Source of the DNA: a virus
DNA: 64,000 nucleotides
IMG/VR virus record: IMGVR_UViG_3300050034_000403
Span: 25,229 to 89,228 of that record
Reading direction: 5' to 3' (one strand)
The position numbers and the translations under genes are program-made. Below the pieces are notes generated by a model. The model worked only from the letters and a program-made list of their open reading frames with translations, made no database searches and was not told where the DNA came from. This document shows, piece after piece, positions 16,499 to 23,379 of this stretch. Numbering within the stretch: position 1 is the first letter of the stretch; every line of letters begins with the position of its first letter.

Positions 16499-17341
16499 TT
16501 AGTTCTCCGAGCGTAACTGTCGGATCGGTACAAGCTTTTGCAATGTATCGCTGGGCGAGGGGAAGAGTTCATCAATGTCATCGTCAAGGCCAAAAACGCC
16601 CTTCTCTTCATGCTCTTCCTTTTCACTGTCACTGGCAGATCCAAACACTGCTTTCCCGATGAATGTTGGACCTTTGGGCGTGGGAAGGAAGCCAAGCGCC
16701 TGGTGGATCATCGTGCGATCCTTCTCGCCGCCGGCCAACTGGGCAAACTGGATTGTCTTTTTCATAATCATCGGATGAGAGCTGAGCGCGATCACCTTCA
16801 CCGCATTCACGGAAGAAGCCTGAAGCGCAAACAAGATGGCACCAGTCAATCGTTGCAGATCGATTTTGGCAGAATAGGCGATCGCTTCCCAGGGCAACAT
16901 CTTACGATCGCTTGTCGGGAGAGAGTCATATTTCCCCAAAAAAGCCGCAATCACTTCATCCTGAGCGCAAAAACGCATGGCGTTTAAAACAGTCGGCAAC
17001 CCACCCTCGGCATTTTTAAACAGTGGGGTGATCTCCGGCAGGGACGCCATCACTTCCGGCTTGATCTTCAGGCGCCGCAGTGCTTCGTCCCTCCGTTTCA
17101 TCCTCATCGAGAGCTTGGGCACTGGCAGCGGATCTTGGGTGGGTTTTAAGGAATTCCCGCTCGCGTTCGCCGATGTATTCTTCTTCCTCGGGGACCGTGA
17201 GCCAATCGTCAAGGGATTCGTCGCTGGCTCCCTGCTCTTCACGGATAAGGTCTTCTGTGGTGGGGACGCGAGAGTAAACAGCTTCGTGGACTTCTTTTCG
17301 TTCTGGCCATTGCTTGGCGAATTGTTTTTCTTGTGTGTCAT
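16499..17341 (-). CDS. Candidate terminase small subunit or packaging accessory
   Basis: 280-residue open frame. The convincing part begins at residue 79 (MRMKRRDEALRRLKIKPEVM, nt 17107) and includes a helical region (LPWEAIAYSAKIDLQRLTGA) and an acidic C-terminus. The first 78 residues are low-complexity and overlap the other-frame gene at 17016-17411, so the true N-terminus is unclear. Neither start has a good ribosome binding site. A frameshift from the upstream frame is possible. It lies just before the promoter for the next unit and the terminase gene, which suggests a packaging role, but no small-terminase motif was recognised. Confidence 0.5.
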   Translation of the reverse strand: MTHKKNNSPSNGQNEKKSTKLFTLASPPQKTLSVKSREPATNPLTIGSRSPRKKNTSANASGNSLKPTQDPLPVPKLSMRMKRRDEALRRLKIKPEVMASLPEITPLFKNAEGGLPTVLNAMRFCAQDEVIAAFLGKYDSLPTSDRKMLPWEAIAYSAKIDLQRLTGAILFALQASSVNAVKVIALSSHPMIMKKTIQFAQLAGGEKDRTMIHQALGFLPTPKGPTFIGKAVFGSASDSEKEEHEEKGVFGLDDDIDELFPSPSDTLQKLVPIRQLRSEN

Positions 17342-17411
17342 GAATGCCTGTCAGTGCAGTTGCCATCTGTTCAAATGCCGCCACAAGTCGCTCTTCAAAG
17401 TCTTCTGTCAT
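17016..17411 (-). CDS. Acidic protein, possibly frameshifted into the next gene
   Basis: 131 residues from ATG 17411, which overlaps the upstream stop as ATGA. Sequence MTEDFEERLVAAFEQMATAL is helical and acidic (LDDWLTVPEEEEYIGERERE). The last 35 residues (from about DEDETEGRS) are in a region where the other frame encodes the better-looking MKRRDEALRR helix, so the real product may end earlier or shift frame. Coupled translation with 17408-17698 is clear. Confidence 0.5.
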   Translation of the reverse strand: MTEDFEERLVAAFEQMATALTGIHDTQEKQFAKQWPERKEVHEAVYSRVPTTEDLIREEQGASDESLDDWLTVPEEEEYIGEREREFLKTHPRSAASAQALDEDETEGRSTAAPEDQAGSDGVPAGDHPTV

Positions 17412-17698
17412 GGCTTCGGCTCCTCCACCCAATCGCCAGTTCCCTTGCCAAAGTCTGGCCGAACCAAGCGAGAACGCCATTCTCCGGTTTCTTCATCCAG
17501 GACAGACGGCAATGGTGGATCATTCAGCATCGCATCAAGCCGTGCGCGCAGGGTTGTTGGCGTTGTCCACAACCCTACTTCACTGTGCACTTCAAACAGC
17601 TGTCCATCACTGCGAAGGGCGCGAAGGAACTGAAAACGATGCGTGTCCACAGTGACTGGCTTCATCCATTCTGTCCGCAACCAACGCAGTTCGCTCAT
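17408..17698 (-). CDS. Hypothetical protein
   Basis: 96 residues from ATG 17698 (MSELRWLRTEWMKPVTVDTH), chosen because AGGAG lies 7 nt upstream. It overlaps the end of the upstream gene by about 90 nt in another frame. The C-terminal part, RARLDAMLNDPPLPSVLDE, has no recognised motif. Part of a tight four-gene chain before the terminase unit. Confidence 0.55.
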   Translation of the reverse strand: MSELRWLRTEWMKPVTVDTHRFQFLRALRSDGQLFEVHSEVGLWTTPTTLRARLDAMLNDPPLPSVLDEETGEWRSRLVRPDFGKGTGDWVEEPKP

Positions 17699-18017
17699 TG
17701 GTTTTCTCCTGAGGAACGTCTCCGTATTCTGGCCAAATTGGAGTCGATAGCTCTTCGATGGAGCTTGGAATGCTTGTTCCATCGAATGGAAGCTCAGGCG
17801 TCAAGTTTTGCACCAGGTGGTAGGGCTTTCCAAGCGTCGGGTTAGCGCAATTTCTGTGCTCGACCTGATCTGCCCAGAAAAGCCCTGCCTTGACGTGGCG
17901 ATACTTGTGCGCCTTCAAAATGCGCTTATGGCACAGCCAGCAAGTCCGATGATGAACGGTCTCCAGGTGGAAAATCCCGATCAAGCGTTCAAACCAGGAC
18001 TGTTTTTTCTCTCCCAT
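17607..18017 (-). CDS. Small Cys/His protein, possible zinc binder
   Basis: 136 residues, start MGEKKQSWFERLIGIFHLET with AAGGA upstream. Contains CWLCHKRILKAHKYRH and a later HRNC, an arrangement (C-x2-C ... H-x-C) that could hold one zinc ion. The C-terminal 30 residues overlap the next gene's start. Function unknown. Confidence 0.55.
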   Translation of the reverse strand: MGEKKQSWFERLIGIFHLETVHHRTCWLCHKRILKAHKYRHVKAGLFWADQVEHRNCANPTLGKPYHLVQNLTPELPFDGTSIPSSIEELSTPIWPEYGDVPQEKTNERTALVADRMDEASHCGHASFSVPSRPSQ

Positions 18018-18026
18018 TGCGCATCC

Positions 18027-18311
18027 TTACTTCTTCACCGGCAGTGCAGGCTTGGGCTGTTCCGGTTCCACGATAAAGTTCTGTGGATTCACGCGGTAGC
18101 CGGGATGGCTGGCAGCGAACTCTGTCAGGATGGTTTGTTCCTGCTGCAGCGCATCCTGCCACTGCTTCTGCACGTCCTGCTTGATCTTTTCGCAGCTCTG
18201 AAGAGCAATACGATCTGCGGTGCTCAGCTGCGGTACCTGATTCGGTTTCGGTGCCTGTTGCGCAAATGCCGGCGTCAATGCCAGCACGAAAATCGCCAAC
18301 CAACGTTTCAT
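18027..18311 (-). CDS. Small exported protein
   Basis: 94 residues from ATG 18311 with AAAGGAG upstream. MKRWLAIFVLALTPAFAQQ is a textbook signal peptide with an AFA cleavage site. The mature part is helical with one Cys (IALQSCEKIKQDVQKQWQDA) and a Pro-rich C-terminus (PEQPKPALPVKK). In this position it could be a spanin-like or envelope-modifying protein, but there is no lipobox, so it is left as hypothetical exported. Confidence 0.65.
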   Translation of the reverse strand: MKRWLAIFVLALTPAFAQQAPKPNQVPQLSTADRIALQSCEKIKQDVQKQWQDALQQEQTILTEFAASHPGYRVNPQNFIVEPEQPKPALPVKK

Positions 18312-18329
18312 TGTCTTCTCCTTTGAACT

Positions 18330-18432
18330 TTGCGCGGGCCAAAGGCAGGAATTCGAACCGACGACCCTCTCCGCAACAGGTGCGCCCACCTTTACACGGA
18401 GCCGCTCTACCACTGAGCTACTAAGGTCCGCG
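18330..18432 (-). tRNA. Degenerate tRNA-like sequence with insertion in the anticodon loop
   Basis: Minus strand has an intact D-arm (GCTCAGTGGTAGAGC), a 5-bp anticodon-like stem CTCCG/CGGAG and a T-loop (GGTTCGAATTC). The anticodon loop is 23 nt instead of 7 and contains a hairpin AGGTG-GGCG-CACCT. The T-stem does not pair. The outer stem GCGCGGACC/GGCCCGCGC pairs 8 of 9 but is offset from a normal acceptor. Best read as a decayed tRNA or tRNA-derived element between the genes at 18027 and 18465. Confidence 0.4.
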
Positions 18433-18464
18433 CGTTCCTCCGGGTACAAGGCCGGAGAACTTCG

Positions 18465-18872
18465 TTACGCCTGCTTCTGCTTTTTGGCGTAATGCCGTTT
18501 CTTCACGACGACGGCACCTTCCTCATTCTTGCCAAGGGTAGGCACGTCCTGGCCGCTGCGTTCGCGCACAACGTTGAGATGCGGTTCAAGCGCAATCTCA
18601 ACATCGGCATCAACTTCTGTGTTGATGATTGGAGATTCTCCGTCTACGGGAAAGTCTTCGCTCGCCGGAGCACTGACATGGACGTCAACCTTGACTTCTG
18701 CTGTGTCGAGTCCGCGCAGATTCAGATGGACCTTGACTGATCCGTCGTAACCGCCTGTGTAGGCATCCATCTCGCGCAGATTGCAATCACCGCGCAGTTT
18801 TTCAGCGACTTGATCGAGCACGTCGTTGATAATCTCTTCTCCCGTCAAACCCTCTACGTAATCGTCTTCCAC
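18465..18872 (-). CDS. Hypothetical acidic protein
   Basis: 135 residues, GTG start at 18872 after AGGAGAGG. N-terminal helix (GEEIINDVLDQVAEKLRG), then a regular beta region with alternating residues (KVHLNLRGLDTAEVKVDVHV), then a basic tail (VVVKKRHYAKKQKQA). No family assigned. Located immediately before the tRNA-like element. Confidence 0.55.
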   Translation of the reverse strand: MEDDYVEGLTGEEIINDVLDQVAEKLRGDCNLREMDAYTGGYDGSVKVHLNLRGLDTAEVKVDVHVSAPASEDFPVDGESPIINTEVDADVEIALEPHLNVVRERSGQDVPTLGKNEEGAVVVKKRHYAKKQKQA

Positions 18873-18890
18873 TGAAGCACCTCTCCTGAT

Positions 18891-19133
18891 TTATTCCTTC
18901 GCGTCGCTCTTGCATCTCAAAAGAAACCAAAACTTCGCCATCTCCAGCATCCCAAGGAAGTGCGAATTTTCCAACTGGTTGGATGACCATGCCAAGTCGC
19001 CATTTTGCGTTTTGTAAATCACCACAATCTCTGTCGGCTCGTCGTTTCCAAAGTCTTCCATGCAATCGATCAGCACCTGGGTTGGGCTGCGTGGAGTTTT
19101 CTTTTCTTCTTCCACCCTATGCAGCCTCTTCAT
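18891..19133 (-). CDS. Conserved small phage protein
   Basis: 80 residues. CMEDFGNDEPTEIVVIYKTQ followed by GDLAWSSNQLENSHFLGML resembles a widespread small phage protein of unknown function that is often near regulators. Overlaps the end of the helix-turn-helix gene by 17 nt; a GTG 18 nt further in is an alternative start. Function unknown. Confidence 0.55.
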   Translation of the reverse strand: MKRLHRVEEEKKTPRSPTQVLIDCMEDFGNDEPTEIVVIYKTQNGDLAWSSNQLENSHFLGMLEMAKFWFLLRCKSDAKE

Positions 19134-19350
19134 TGCTGTACTTCGCCTTGAGCGCCAAAAACTTTCTTAACGTATCAGGAAACGGAATTACCTTTCCTGC
19201 TTCGATCAGCTGCACCGTGCGCCGACTCAAGCCCAGCACTTCAGCCAGCTTGACCTGCGTAAACAGATGATCGTGACGAAACTTGCGCCACTCTTTCTGG
19301 CGAGCGTCTCGTTCTTGCAAATCTTCTTCGGTTGGCTTGGGTCTTGGCAT
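19117..19350 (-). CDS. XRE-family helix-turn-helix regulator
   Basis: 77 residues, start after AAGGGAG. The segment FTQVKLAEVLGLSRRTVQLIEAG is a classic Cro/CI-type helix-turn-helix (quoted in parts: KLAEVLGLS, SRRTVQLIEAG). Small single-domain size suggests a Cro-like or antitoxin-like regulator. It heads the minus-strand unit leaving the 19.6-19.8 kb control region and may act on the inverted repeat at 19716-19742. Confidence 0.75.
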   Translation of the reverse strand: MPRPKPTEEDLQERDARQKEWRKFRHDHLFTQVKLAEVLGLSRRTVQLIEAGKVIPFPDTLRKFLALKAKYSNEEAA

Positions 19351-19435
19351 TGTTTACGCTCCCTTGAGCACCCGCATTACTTCCATCTCCATAAATTGGC
19401 GGGAAACCAATTTCGTGTCAACGGTAATTTTGTGC

Positions 19436-19627
19436 CTACCACACATCCTGCCGAAATTGCGCCGGCCGACGAACGCGCTTTGCCGCGCGGTATCGCTGCA
19501 TACTCTTCCGTCCCCGTCCGCCACGCATCAGATACCGCTGCAACGGAGTTTCCGCATAAAAATTGTCGCAAAGAAGCTTCAGCAACTTTGCCATTTTTGT
19601 CGGATTGGTCTTACGCAAAGCACACAT
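19436..19627 (-). CDS. Hypothetical small basic protein
   Basis: 63 residues MCALRKTNPTKMAKLLKLLC, then AETPLQRYLMRGGRGRKSMQ. GGGGAAG lies 8-10 nt upstream. First gene of the leftward unit. No family. A shorter overlapping frame (19377-19571) looks less plausible. Confidence 0.4.
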   Translation of the reverse strand: MCALRKTNPTKMAKLLKLLCDNFYAETPLQRYLMRGGRGRKSMQRYRAAKRVRRPAQFRQDVW

Positions 19628-19715
19628 AACTTCGCTTCCCCACTTTGCGCATAACCTACGCCAGTCTTGGTTTTCTGTCTACTGTGATTTTTCATTGCGC
19701 AAGGATTGCGCTCAC

Positions 19716-19742
19716 TTAGCGAACTGTAACTGCATTCGCTAA
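19716..19742. promoter_or_regulatory. Operator-like inverted repeat in a divergent intergenic region
   Basis: TTAGCGAA, 11 nt, TTCGCTAA: perfect 8-bp arms, between the leftward genes (19627) and rightward genes (19833). Nearby are a second repeat (AAAGG-CCAAAA-CCTTT) and a direct repeat TAGTGCGATTT twice. Typical of a phage switch operator; the neighbouring XRE protein and the ribbon-helix-helix protein are candidate binders. Confidence 0.5.
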
Positions 19743-19832
19743 AGCATCAGTGTAGATAAAGGCCAAAACCTTTATTTTTAAGTAGTGCGATTTTAGTGCG
19801 ATTTACGTGATAATATGCATTCAGGAGATTTT

Positions 19833-20033
19833 ATGGCACGCATGACAATTGCACTTCCCGCTGAGATTGTAAAAATCGTCAATGACACTGCCCAAAAAGA
19901 GTCGGTTCCAAAAACAGAGATCATTCGACGTATGTTCACTGTGTTGAAGGTAGCCCAGGAAGAAAAAGACAAGGGGAACTCTCTTGGAATCATCAACGGA
20001 GAGAAGGTTATTGCCCGCATTGTTGGTGTATAA
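19833..20033 (+). CDS. Ribbon-helix-helix type DNA-binding protein
   Basis: 66 residues from ATG 19833 with AGGAG 7 nt upstream. MARMTIALPAEIVKIVNDTA followed by SVPKTEIIRRMFTVLKVAQE is the beta-helix-helix pattern of Arc/CopG-type proteins (a strand with alternating residues, then two helices). Likely a dimeric repressor acting on the adjacent control region. First rightward gene of the pair. Confidence 0.6.
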   Translation: MARMTIALPAEIVKIVNDTAQKESVPKTEIIRRMFTVLKVAQEEKDKGNSLGIINGEKVIARIVGV

Positions 20034-20038
20034 ACTTC

Positions 20039-20311
20039 ATGGAAAATGAGAACAAAGAAAAACCGATCATCGTCGATCTTGGCCAACGCGAAGACGTGCC
20101 TCGTCCTGAACTCGATCCACAAAAGCTATTGTCTTTTGCGCAGCAAATCCTGATGGTTTTAGTCTTTTTAATGTTTCTGGCTTGCGGGGTTTTATTGCGT
20201 TGGCCCGGATCAAAAGAAGCTCAAACCATCTTTGAACAAGCAAGAACGATTCTCCCGCCAATGGTGACGCTTGTTCTTGGCTTTTACTTTGGCGGTCGTC
20301 ATTCTCGATAA
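20039..20311 (+). CDS. Small two-helix membrane protein
   Basis: 90 residues, 5 nt after the ribbon-helix-helix gene. Two hydrophobic segments: FAQQILMVLVFLMFLACGVL (about 33-52) and ILPPMVTLVLGFYFGGRHSR at the C-terminus, with a charged N-terminus (MENENKEKPIIVDLG). Topology resembles small holins or inner-membrane accessory proteins. It is far from the endolysin (38.2 kb), so a holin role is only a guess. Confidence 0.55.
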   Translation: MENENKEKPIIVDLGQREDVPRPELDPQKLLSFAQQILMVLVFLMFLACGVLLRWPGSKEAQTIFEQARTILPPMVTLVLGFYFGGRHSR

Positions 20312-20323
20312 TTTTTCAGAACA

Positions 20324-20356
20324 GGAATAGCCTGTATGTCTTGTTCATGCGGGCTA
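20324..20356 (+). terminator. Terminator after the membrane protein gene
   Basis: GAATAGCC and GGCTATTC form an 8-bp stem with a 19-nt loop followed by TTTAT, just after the stop at 20311. Confidence 0.6.
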
Positions 20357-20409
20357 TTCTTTATCACTATTCAGAAATTTTCAGGGCAAAAAAGCTGAGC
20401 ATGGCTAAT

Positions 20410-21028
20410 GTTGCGTCTATTCGGCGCACTGTAGAAGCTGTTTGATTGTTGCGCTTATCCAGCGCACTATGACTATCTTGCAACCTTTTTATAGCCAAAA
20501 AGCCGTGATGATTCTCGTGTTGCATCTACTCGATGCACTGAAACTGCCTTGTGACTTTGTGCTATTCCTTGACGCGTTGCGCTTTCTCGGCGCACTCATA
20601 CGTCTATAAATATCCCTTGTGTATTATTGCGCTTATTCAGTGTATTGTTGCGCTTATCCAGCGCACTCCTACTTTGTCGCACATGTTGCATCTCTCCGAT
20701 GCACTTTGACTGTACACCCCTACCTATCCATGTTGCATCTGCTCGATGCACTCATACTGTGCTCCTCAACCTATCCATGTTGCGCCTATGCGGTGCACTG
20801 AAACCGCATTACTGCGAAATCCAAGGCTCACGTACGTTGCATCTTCTCGATGCACTTCAACCAGTCTGCTATACAGCAGACAAAAACGAATGCCAATGGA
20901 GGTTGCATCTGTTCGATGCACTCATACGGATTTGGTACGGGATGCTGTTGTTGCGCTTATCCAGCGCACTAGAACATCTTGTCAGCTCATTCTTCAGGTT
21001 GCGCCTGCTCGACGCACTCATATGACAC
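20410..21028. CRISPR. Array 1: degenerate CRISPR-like hairpin array
   Basis: At least 12 units at 20410, 20448, 20519, 20576, 20626, 20647, 20685, 20732, 20779, 20836, 20902, 20950 and 20998. Each keeps the 5-prime core (GTTGC, stem, 5-nt loop, stem, ACT) but most have lost the 3-prime tail. Start-to-start spacing is irregular (21-71 nt). Stems vary with compensation: TGCATC/GATGCA, TGCGCT/AGCGCA, TGCGCT/GGCGCA, TGCGCC/GGTGCA, TGCGCT/AGTGTA. Only 20448 and 20519 keep a full 37-nt unit. Open frames through it are artefacts. Reads as a decayed version of arrays 2-4. Confidence 0.75.
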
Positions 21029-21071
21029 CTCAATACTTTGCGCCAAGCCCCCGCGTTGTCAACAAATTTCT

Positions 21072-21599
21072 TTAGCTCCGCGATGCCAGAATTTTGGTTG
21101 CCTCAGTCAATGTAATCATAAGCGTTTGTGGATTGATCGGCGAAGCGATGAAGCCGTATTTCTCGTAGAACTGTTTTGCATCCTTAGAAATTGCATTTAC
21201 CAAAACCGCACGAATGCCGGCAATCTCAGCAGCCTGCAAAGTGCGCAAAACCGCATCCCGCAAAAGATCCGCCCCAATCCCGCGATGCTGAAAGTGTTCA
21301 TCCACAGCCAGTCGTCCGATCAGCATCACGGGCACTGGATCGGGCATGTTGCGCTTGATGCGTGTGGGTGCCTCGACATGTGCCACAGCACCAGTCGCCA
21401 GCGCATAAAAACCAACGACATGACCTTCTGAGCACACCACTTTAGTACGCGATGCTCCATTCTTCTCGTTTTGAAGTGCCCGCGTCTTCAACCACAGATT
21501 GAGAGATGATTCGCCACAGCAGAATTGCGTAAGATCATGTTCCACTGTCAGCTTTTCTGGAGCGGTAATACGGATCTTGGACGCCTCTACTCCTCCCAC
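21072..21599 (-). CDS. GNAT-family toxin (TacT-like acetyltransferase)
   Basis: 175 residues, GTG start overlapping the antitoxin end by 13 nt. Has GNAT features: FYALATGAVAHV, VMLIGRLAVDEHFQHRGIGA (acetyl-CoA-binding Q/R-x-x-G-x-G/A, here QHRGIGA), DLLRDAVLRTLQAAEIAGIR and KQFYEKYGFIAS. Toxins of this type acetylate the amino group of charged tRNA and stop translation. Partner DUF1778 protein precedes it. The pair borders array 1. Confidence 0.88.
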   Translation of the reverse strand: MGGVEASKIRITAPEKLTVEHDLTQFCCGESSLNLWLKTRALQNEKNGASRTKVVCSEGHVVGFYALATGAVAHVEAPTRIKRNMPDPVPVMLIGRLAVDEHFQHRGIGADLLRDAVLRTLQAAEIAGIRAVLVNAISKDAKQFYEKYGFIASPINPQTLMITLTEATKILASRS

Positions 21600-21871
21600 G
21601 ATGGTTTCCTCGCTAGCAGCTTTGCCAGTTTTGGGTTGGACTTGGGAGGATTGTCTAGCATGTCATTGAAGCGTTGGAACTCTTCTTTCCCGAGACGGAA
21701 GTAGCAGCGATCAAGCAAAATCGCTTCCGCTTCCCTGCACGCCGCATCCAGCATGAAATCCGTGCGGTTCCTTCCCAGCACTTCTGCTGCACTATCAATT
21801 AATGTCTTTTGCCGCAGATTGGCACGCAAATTGATGTTCGTAGCCCGCAATTCAGCAACGACAGAACCCAT
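21587..21871 (-). CDS. DUF1778 antitoxin
   Basis: 94 residues from ATG 21871, chosen for AGGAGG upstream. RATNINLRANLRQKTLIDSA and LGRNRTDFMLDAACREAEAI are diagnostic of DUF1778 ribbon-helix-helix antitoxins. The C-terminal tail (DMLDNPPKSNPKLAKLLARK) matches the part that wraps the GNAT toxin. Represses its own operon and blocks the toxin. Confidence 0.9.
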   Translation of the reverse strand: MGSVVAELRATNINLRANLRQKTLIDSAAEVLGRNRTDFMLDAACREAEAILLDRCYFRLGKEEFQRFNDMLDNPPKSNPKLAKLLARKPSWEE

Positions 21872-21933
21872 GACCCACCTCCTGAATGTATACACAATGA
21901 GCGTACAGCATCGTGCGCACAATGTAAAGCGCC

Positions 21934-22215
21934 TTAGTACAGCTTGCGGCAGTCATAACACCAGAACCCGTCAGGCCGCTGGAAACCCTTGTGCCCCTTG
22001 TCGTGTGGGCATCTGGCAAGGCCAGCAGGACTCGAATCCGCGACAGGCCGATTATGAGTCGGTTGCTCTACCGGCTGAGCTACAGTCCCGCTGTTCCACT
22101 TCCGCGTGCGACACTCGGGATTACGGCATTGCGCGGGTATCGGTTTACGAACGTCTACCGGCCAAAGATACCCACACACGTCGCATCGATATGCCTCCAT
22201 CTTAGTTTTGCCCAT
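21934..22215 (-). CDS. Zinc-ribbon protein containing a tRNA-like segment
   Basis: 93 residues. N-terminal ribbon AYRCDVCGYLWPVDVRKPIP followed by AQCRNPECRTRKWNSG is close to the product of 44628-44822 (CDVCG, then CWNRKCRSWRWNSG). The middle (GTVAQPVEQPTHNRPVADSS) is the translation of a tRNA-like sequence, a well-known spurious peptide. The C-terminal ARCPHDKGHKGFQRPDGFWC plus CRKLY adds Cys/His pairs. Either a real gene captured tRNA sequence in frame or the frame is read through a decayed tRNA. Operator palindromes lie directly upstream. Confidence 0.5.
   Translation of the reverse strand: MGKTKMEAYRCDVCGYLWPVDVRKPIPAQCRNPECRTRKWNSGTVAQPVEQPTHNRPVADSSPAGLARCPHDKGHKGFQRPDGFWCYDCRKLY
22014..22089 (-). 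tRNA. tRNA-like remnant with CAT anticodon, inside a reading frame
   Basis: Minus strand GGGACTG, TAGCTCAGCCGGTAGAGC (D-arm), CCGA-CTCATAA-TCGG (anticodon loop, CAT) and GATTCGAGTC (T-loop). The 3-prime side (TGGCCTT) does not pair with the 5-prime acceptor GGGACTG, and T-stem position 53 is A instead of G. Probably not a working tRNA; more likely a fossil or an integration scar. Confidence 0.4.
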
Positions 22216-22284
22216 GAGTAGATTCTACTCACCAGCCTGAGTAGAATCTACTCAGCACTACCACCATTTGAGTCGAGCCGACTC
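22216..22284. promoter_or_regulatory. Three tandem operator palindromes
   Basis: GAGTAGATTCTACTC at 22216-22230, TGAGTAGAATCTACTCA at 22238-22254 and GAGTCGAGCCGACTC at 22270-22284. All share GAGTMGA half-sites. They sit immediately upstream of the minus-strand zinc-ribbon gene, the first one touching its start codon. Fits a repressor that blocks this promoter; the repressor is not identified. Confidence 0.65.
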
Positions 22285-22348
22285 AGCATGCCATAAACAA
22301 TGCACACCGCAGTTCGTAAGCTGGCAGCTTATATCGTGCAGCACCGCG

Positions 22349-22603
22349 TTACTCATCCCATGAATCTGCAAAACCAATAGCCCCATACCCGTCTATCGTA
22401 ATAATGAAAAGGTCCTGCCACCCAATGCGCGGATCACCATCCTTGCTGTACCGCCTTGCATGTATCGCATCAGGAGCAACATCGATGAAATGAGCAAGAT
22501 CCTGTGCAATATGCCGCTTCACATCATCCACACTCGCAAACGTCCGAACCGTCTCCATCGACTCTGCCAAACCACCACGATGAAACCTAAAACGTATTCC
22601 CAC
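22349..22603 (-). CDS. Conserved small protein of unknown function
   Basis: 84 residues from GTG 22603, chosen for AGGAGGGGTGGGGAA upstream. VGIRFRFHRGGLAESMETVR, then HIAQDLAHFIDVAPDAIHAR and GYGAIGFADSWDE. The organised alpha-beta pattern and a good start support a real gene. It resembles small mobile-element proteins of unknown function. Last leftward gene before the divergent control region. Confidence 0.55.
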   Translation of the reverse strand: MGIRFRFHRGGLAESMETVRTFASVDDVKRHIAQDLAHFIDVAPDAIHARRYSKDGDPRIGWQDLFIITIDGYGAIGFADSWDE

Positions 22604-23116
22604 TTCCCCACCCCTCCTAACACCGCAGCGCATAAACTGACAACTCCTATCCTGCCACATACGCAACGCTCAAGCATATCAACTTTGCGCTTCCGTTGCG
22701 CTCTATCCACTACGCTACCTAAATTTTCATAGATTTTCCTTTGCGCTTCCGTTGCGCTTCTAGCTTCGGAATTTCTATATTTTTTCCGGGTGAGGGCTAA
22801 GGCGTCATAGACGTCGGGCCACCCCCCCAGCCCGGACAACTAAGGAAACGCGCGCGACTATAGACGCGACAATTGACTAGGATCTACCACCGCCGGCAGC
22901 ATTGCGCAGACCGGCCGGCAGGCCACCGCCGCTAAATCTGTAGAATTGGCGACAGACTACCACCCCGGACAGCCACACACCCCTGAAACTGGCCTACAGA
23001 CGGCTCTAGAGCACTGCTAGAGGCGCTAGGTGCGCTCTGTAGCGCCATTGCCGCGCCAGCCTATGCGCGCACCCGTGGCAGGCCGCACAGCGCTTGCATT
23101 GCGCCTGTTTACGCGT

Positions 23117-23125
23117 TTTGATAGG
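23117..23125 (+). promoter_or_regulatory. TTTGATAGG motif, copy 0
   Basis: First occurrence of the motif that precedes eight later plus-strand units, here followed by GGCCC. Lies in the divergent control region, about 300 nt from the first rightward gene. Confidence 0.4.
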
Positions 23126-23348
23126 GGCCCATGAATCTTGGATAGGCGAGCAAAGGCTTTGTTCCTCCCATCATGTATTGCGCCTTTTGCGCCTGTTGCC
23201 CTGTACCGCCGCACACAGAGAACCGGCATTTTGCCGCTTTGCCGGTAGCGCAGAGTATCGCACCAAACCCGCATAGGCGTTAGGCTTGCGGCTCTTATGC
23301 TTGCACCACGCTGGTATACGTACGCCAACTAAATCGAAACGAATCGTC

Positions 23349-23379
23349 ACAGCACAACGATTTATACTTGCAATGCTGT
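23349..23379. promoter_or_regulatory. Palindromic control element, copy 1
   Basis: ACAGCA and TGCTGT flank a core ACGATTTATA followed by CTTGCAA. A second copy with different but still paired arms lies at 25095-25129. About 45 nt upstream of the first rightward gene, suggesting a promoter with an overlapping operator. Confidence 0.5.

Noticed and set aside
22014-22089. Working tRNA-Met or tRNA-Ile(CAT) gene
   Set aside because: The acceptor ends do not pair and the T-stem has a mismatch at a nearly invariant position, so it is reported only as tRNA-like.
23026-23328. 100-residue minus frame in the control region
   Set aside because: No ribosome site, composition unlike neighbours, and no coherent pattern. 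Left as non-coding.
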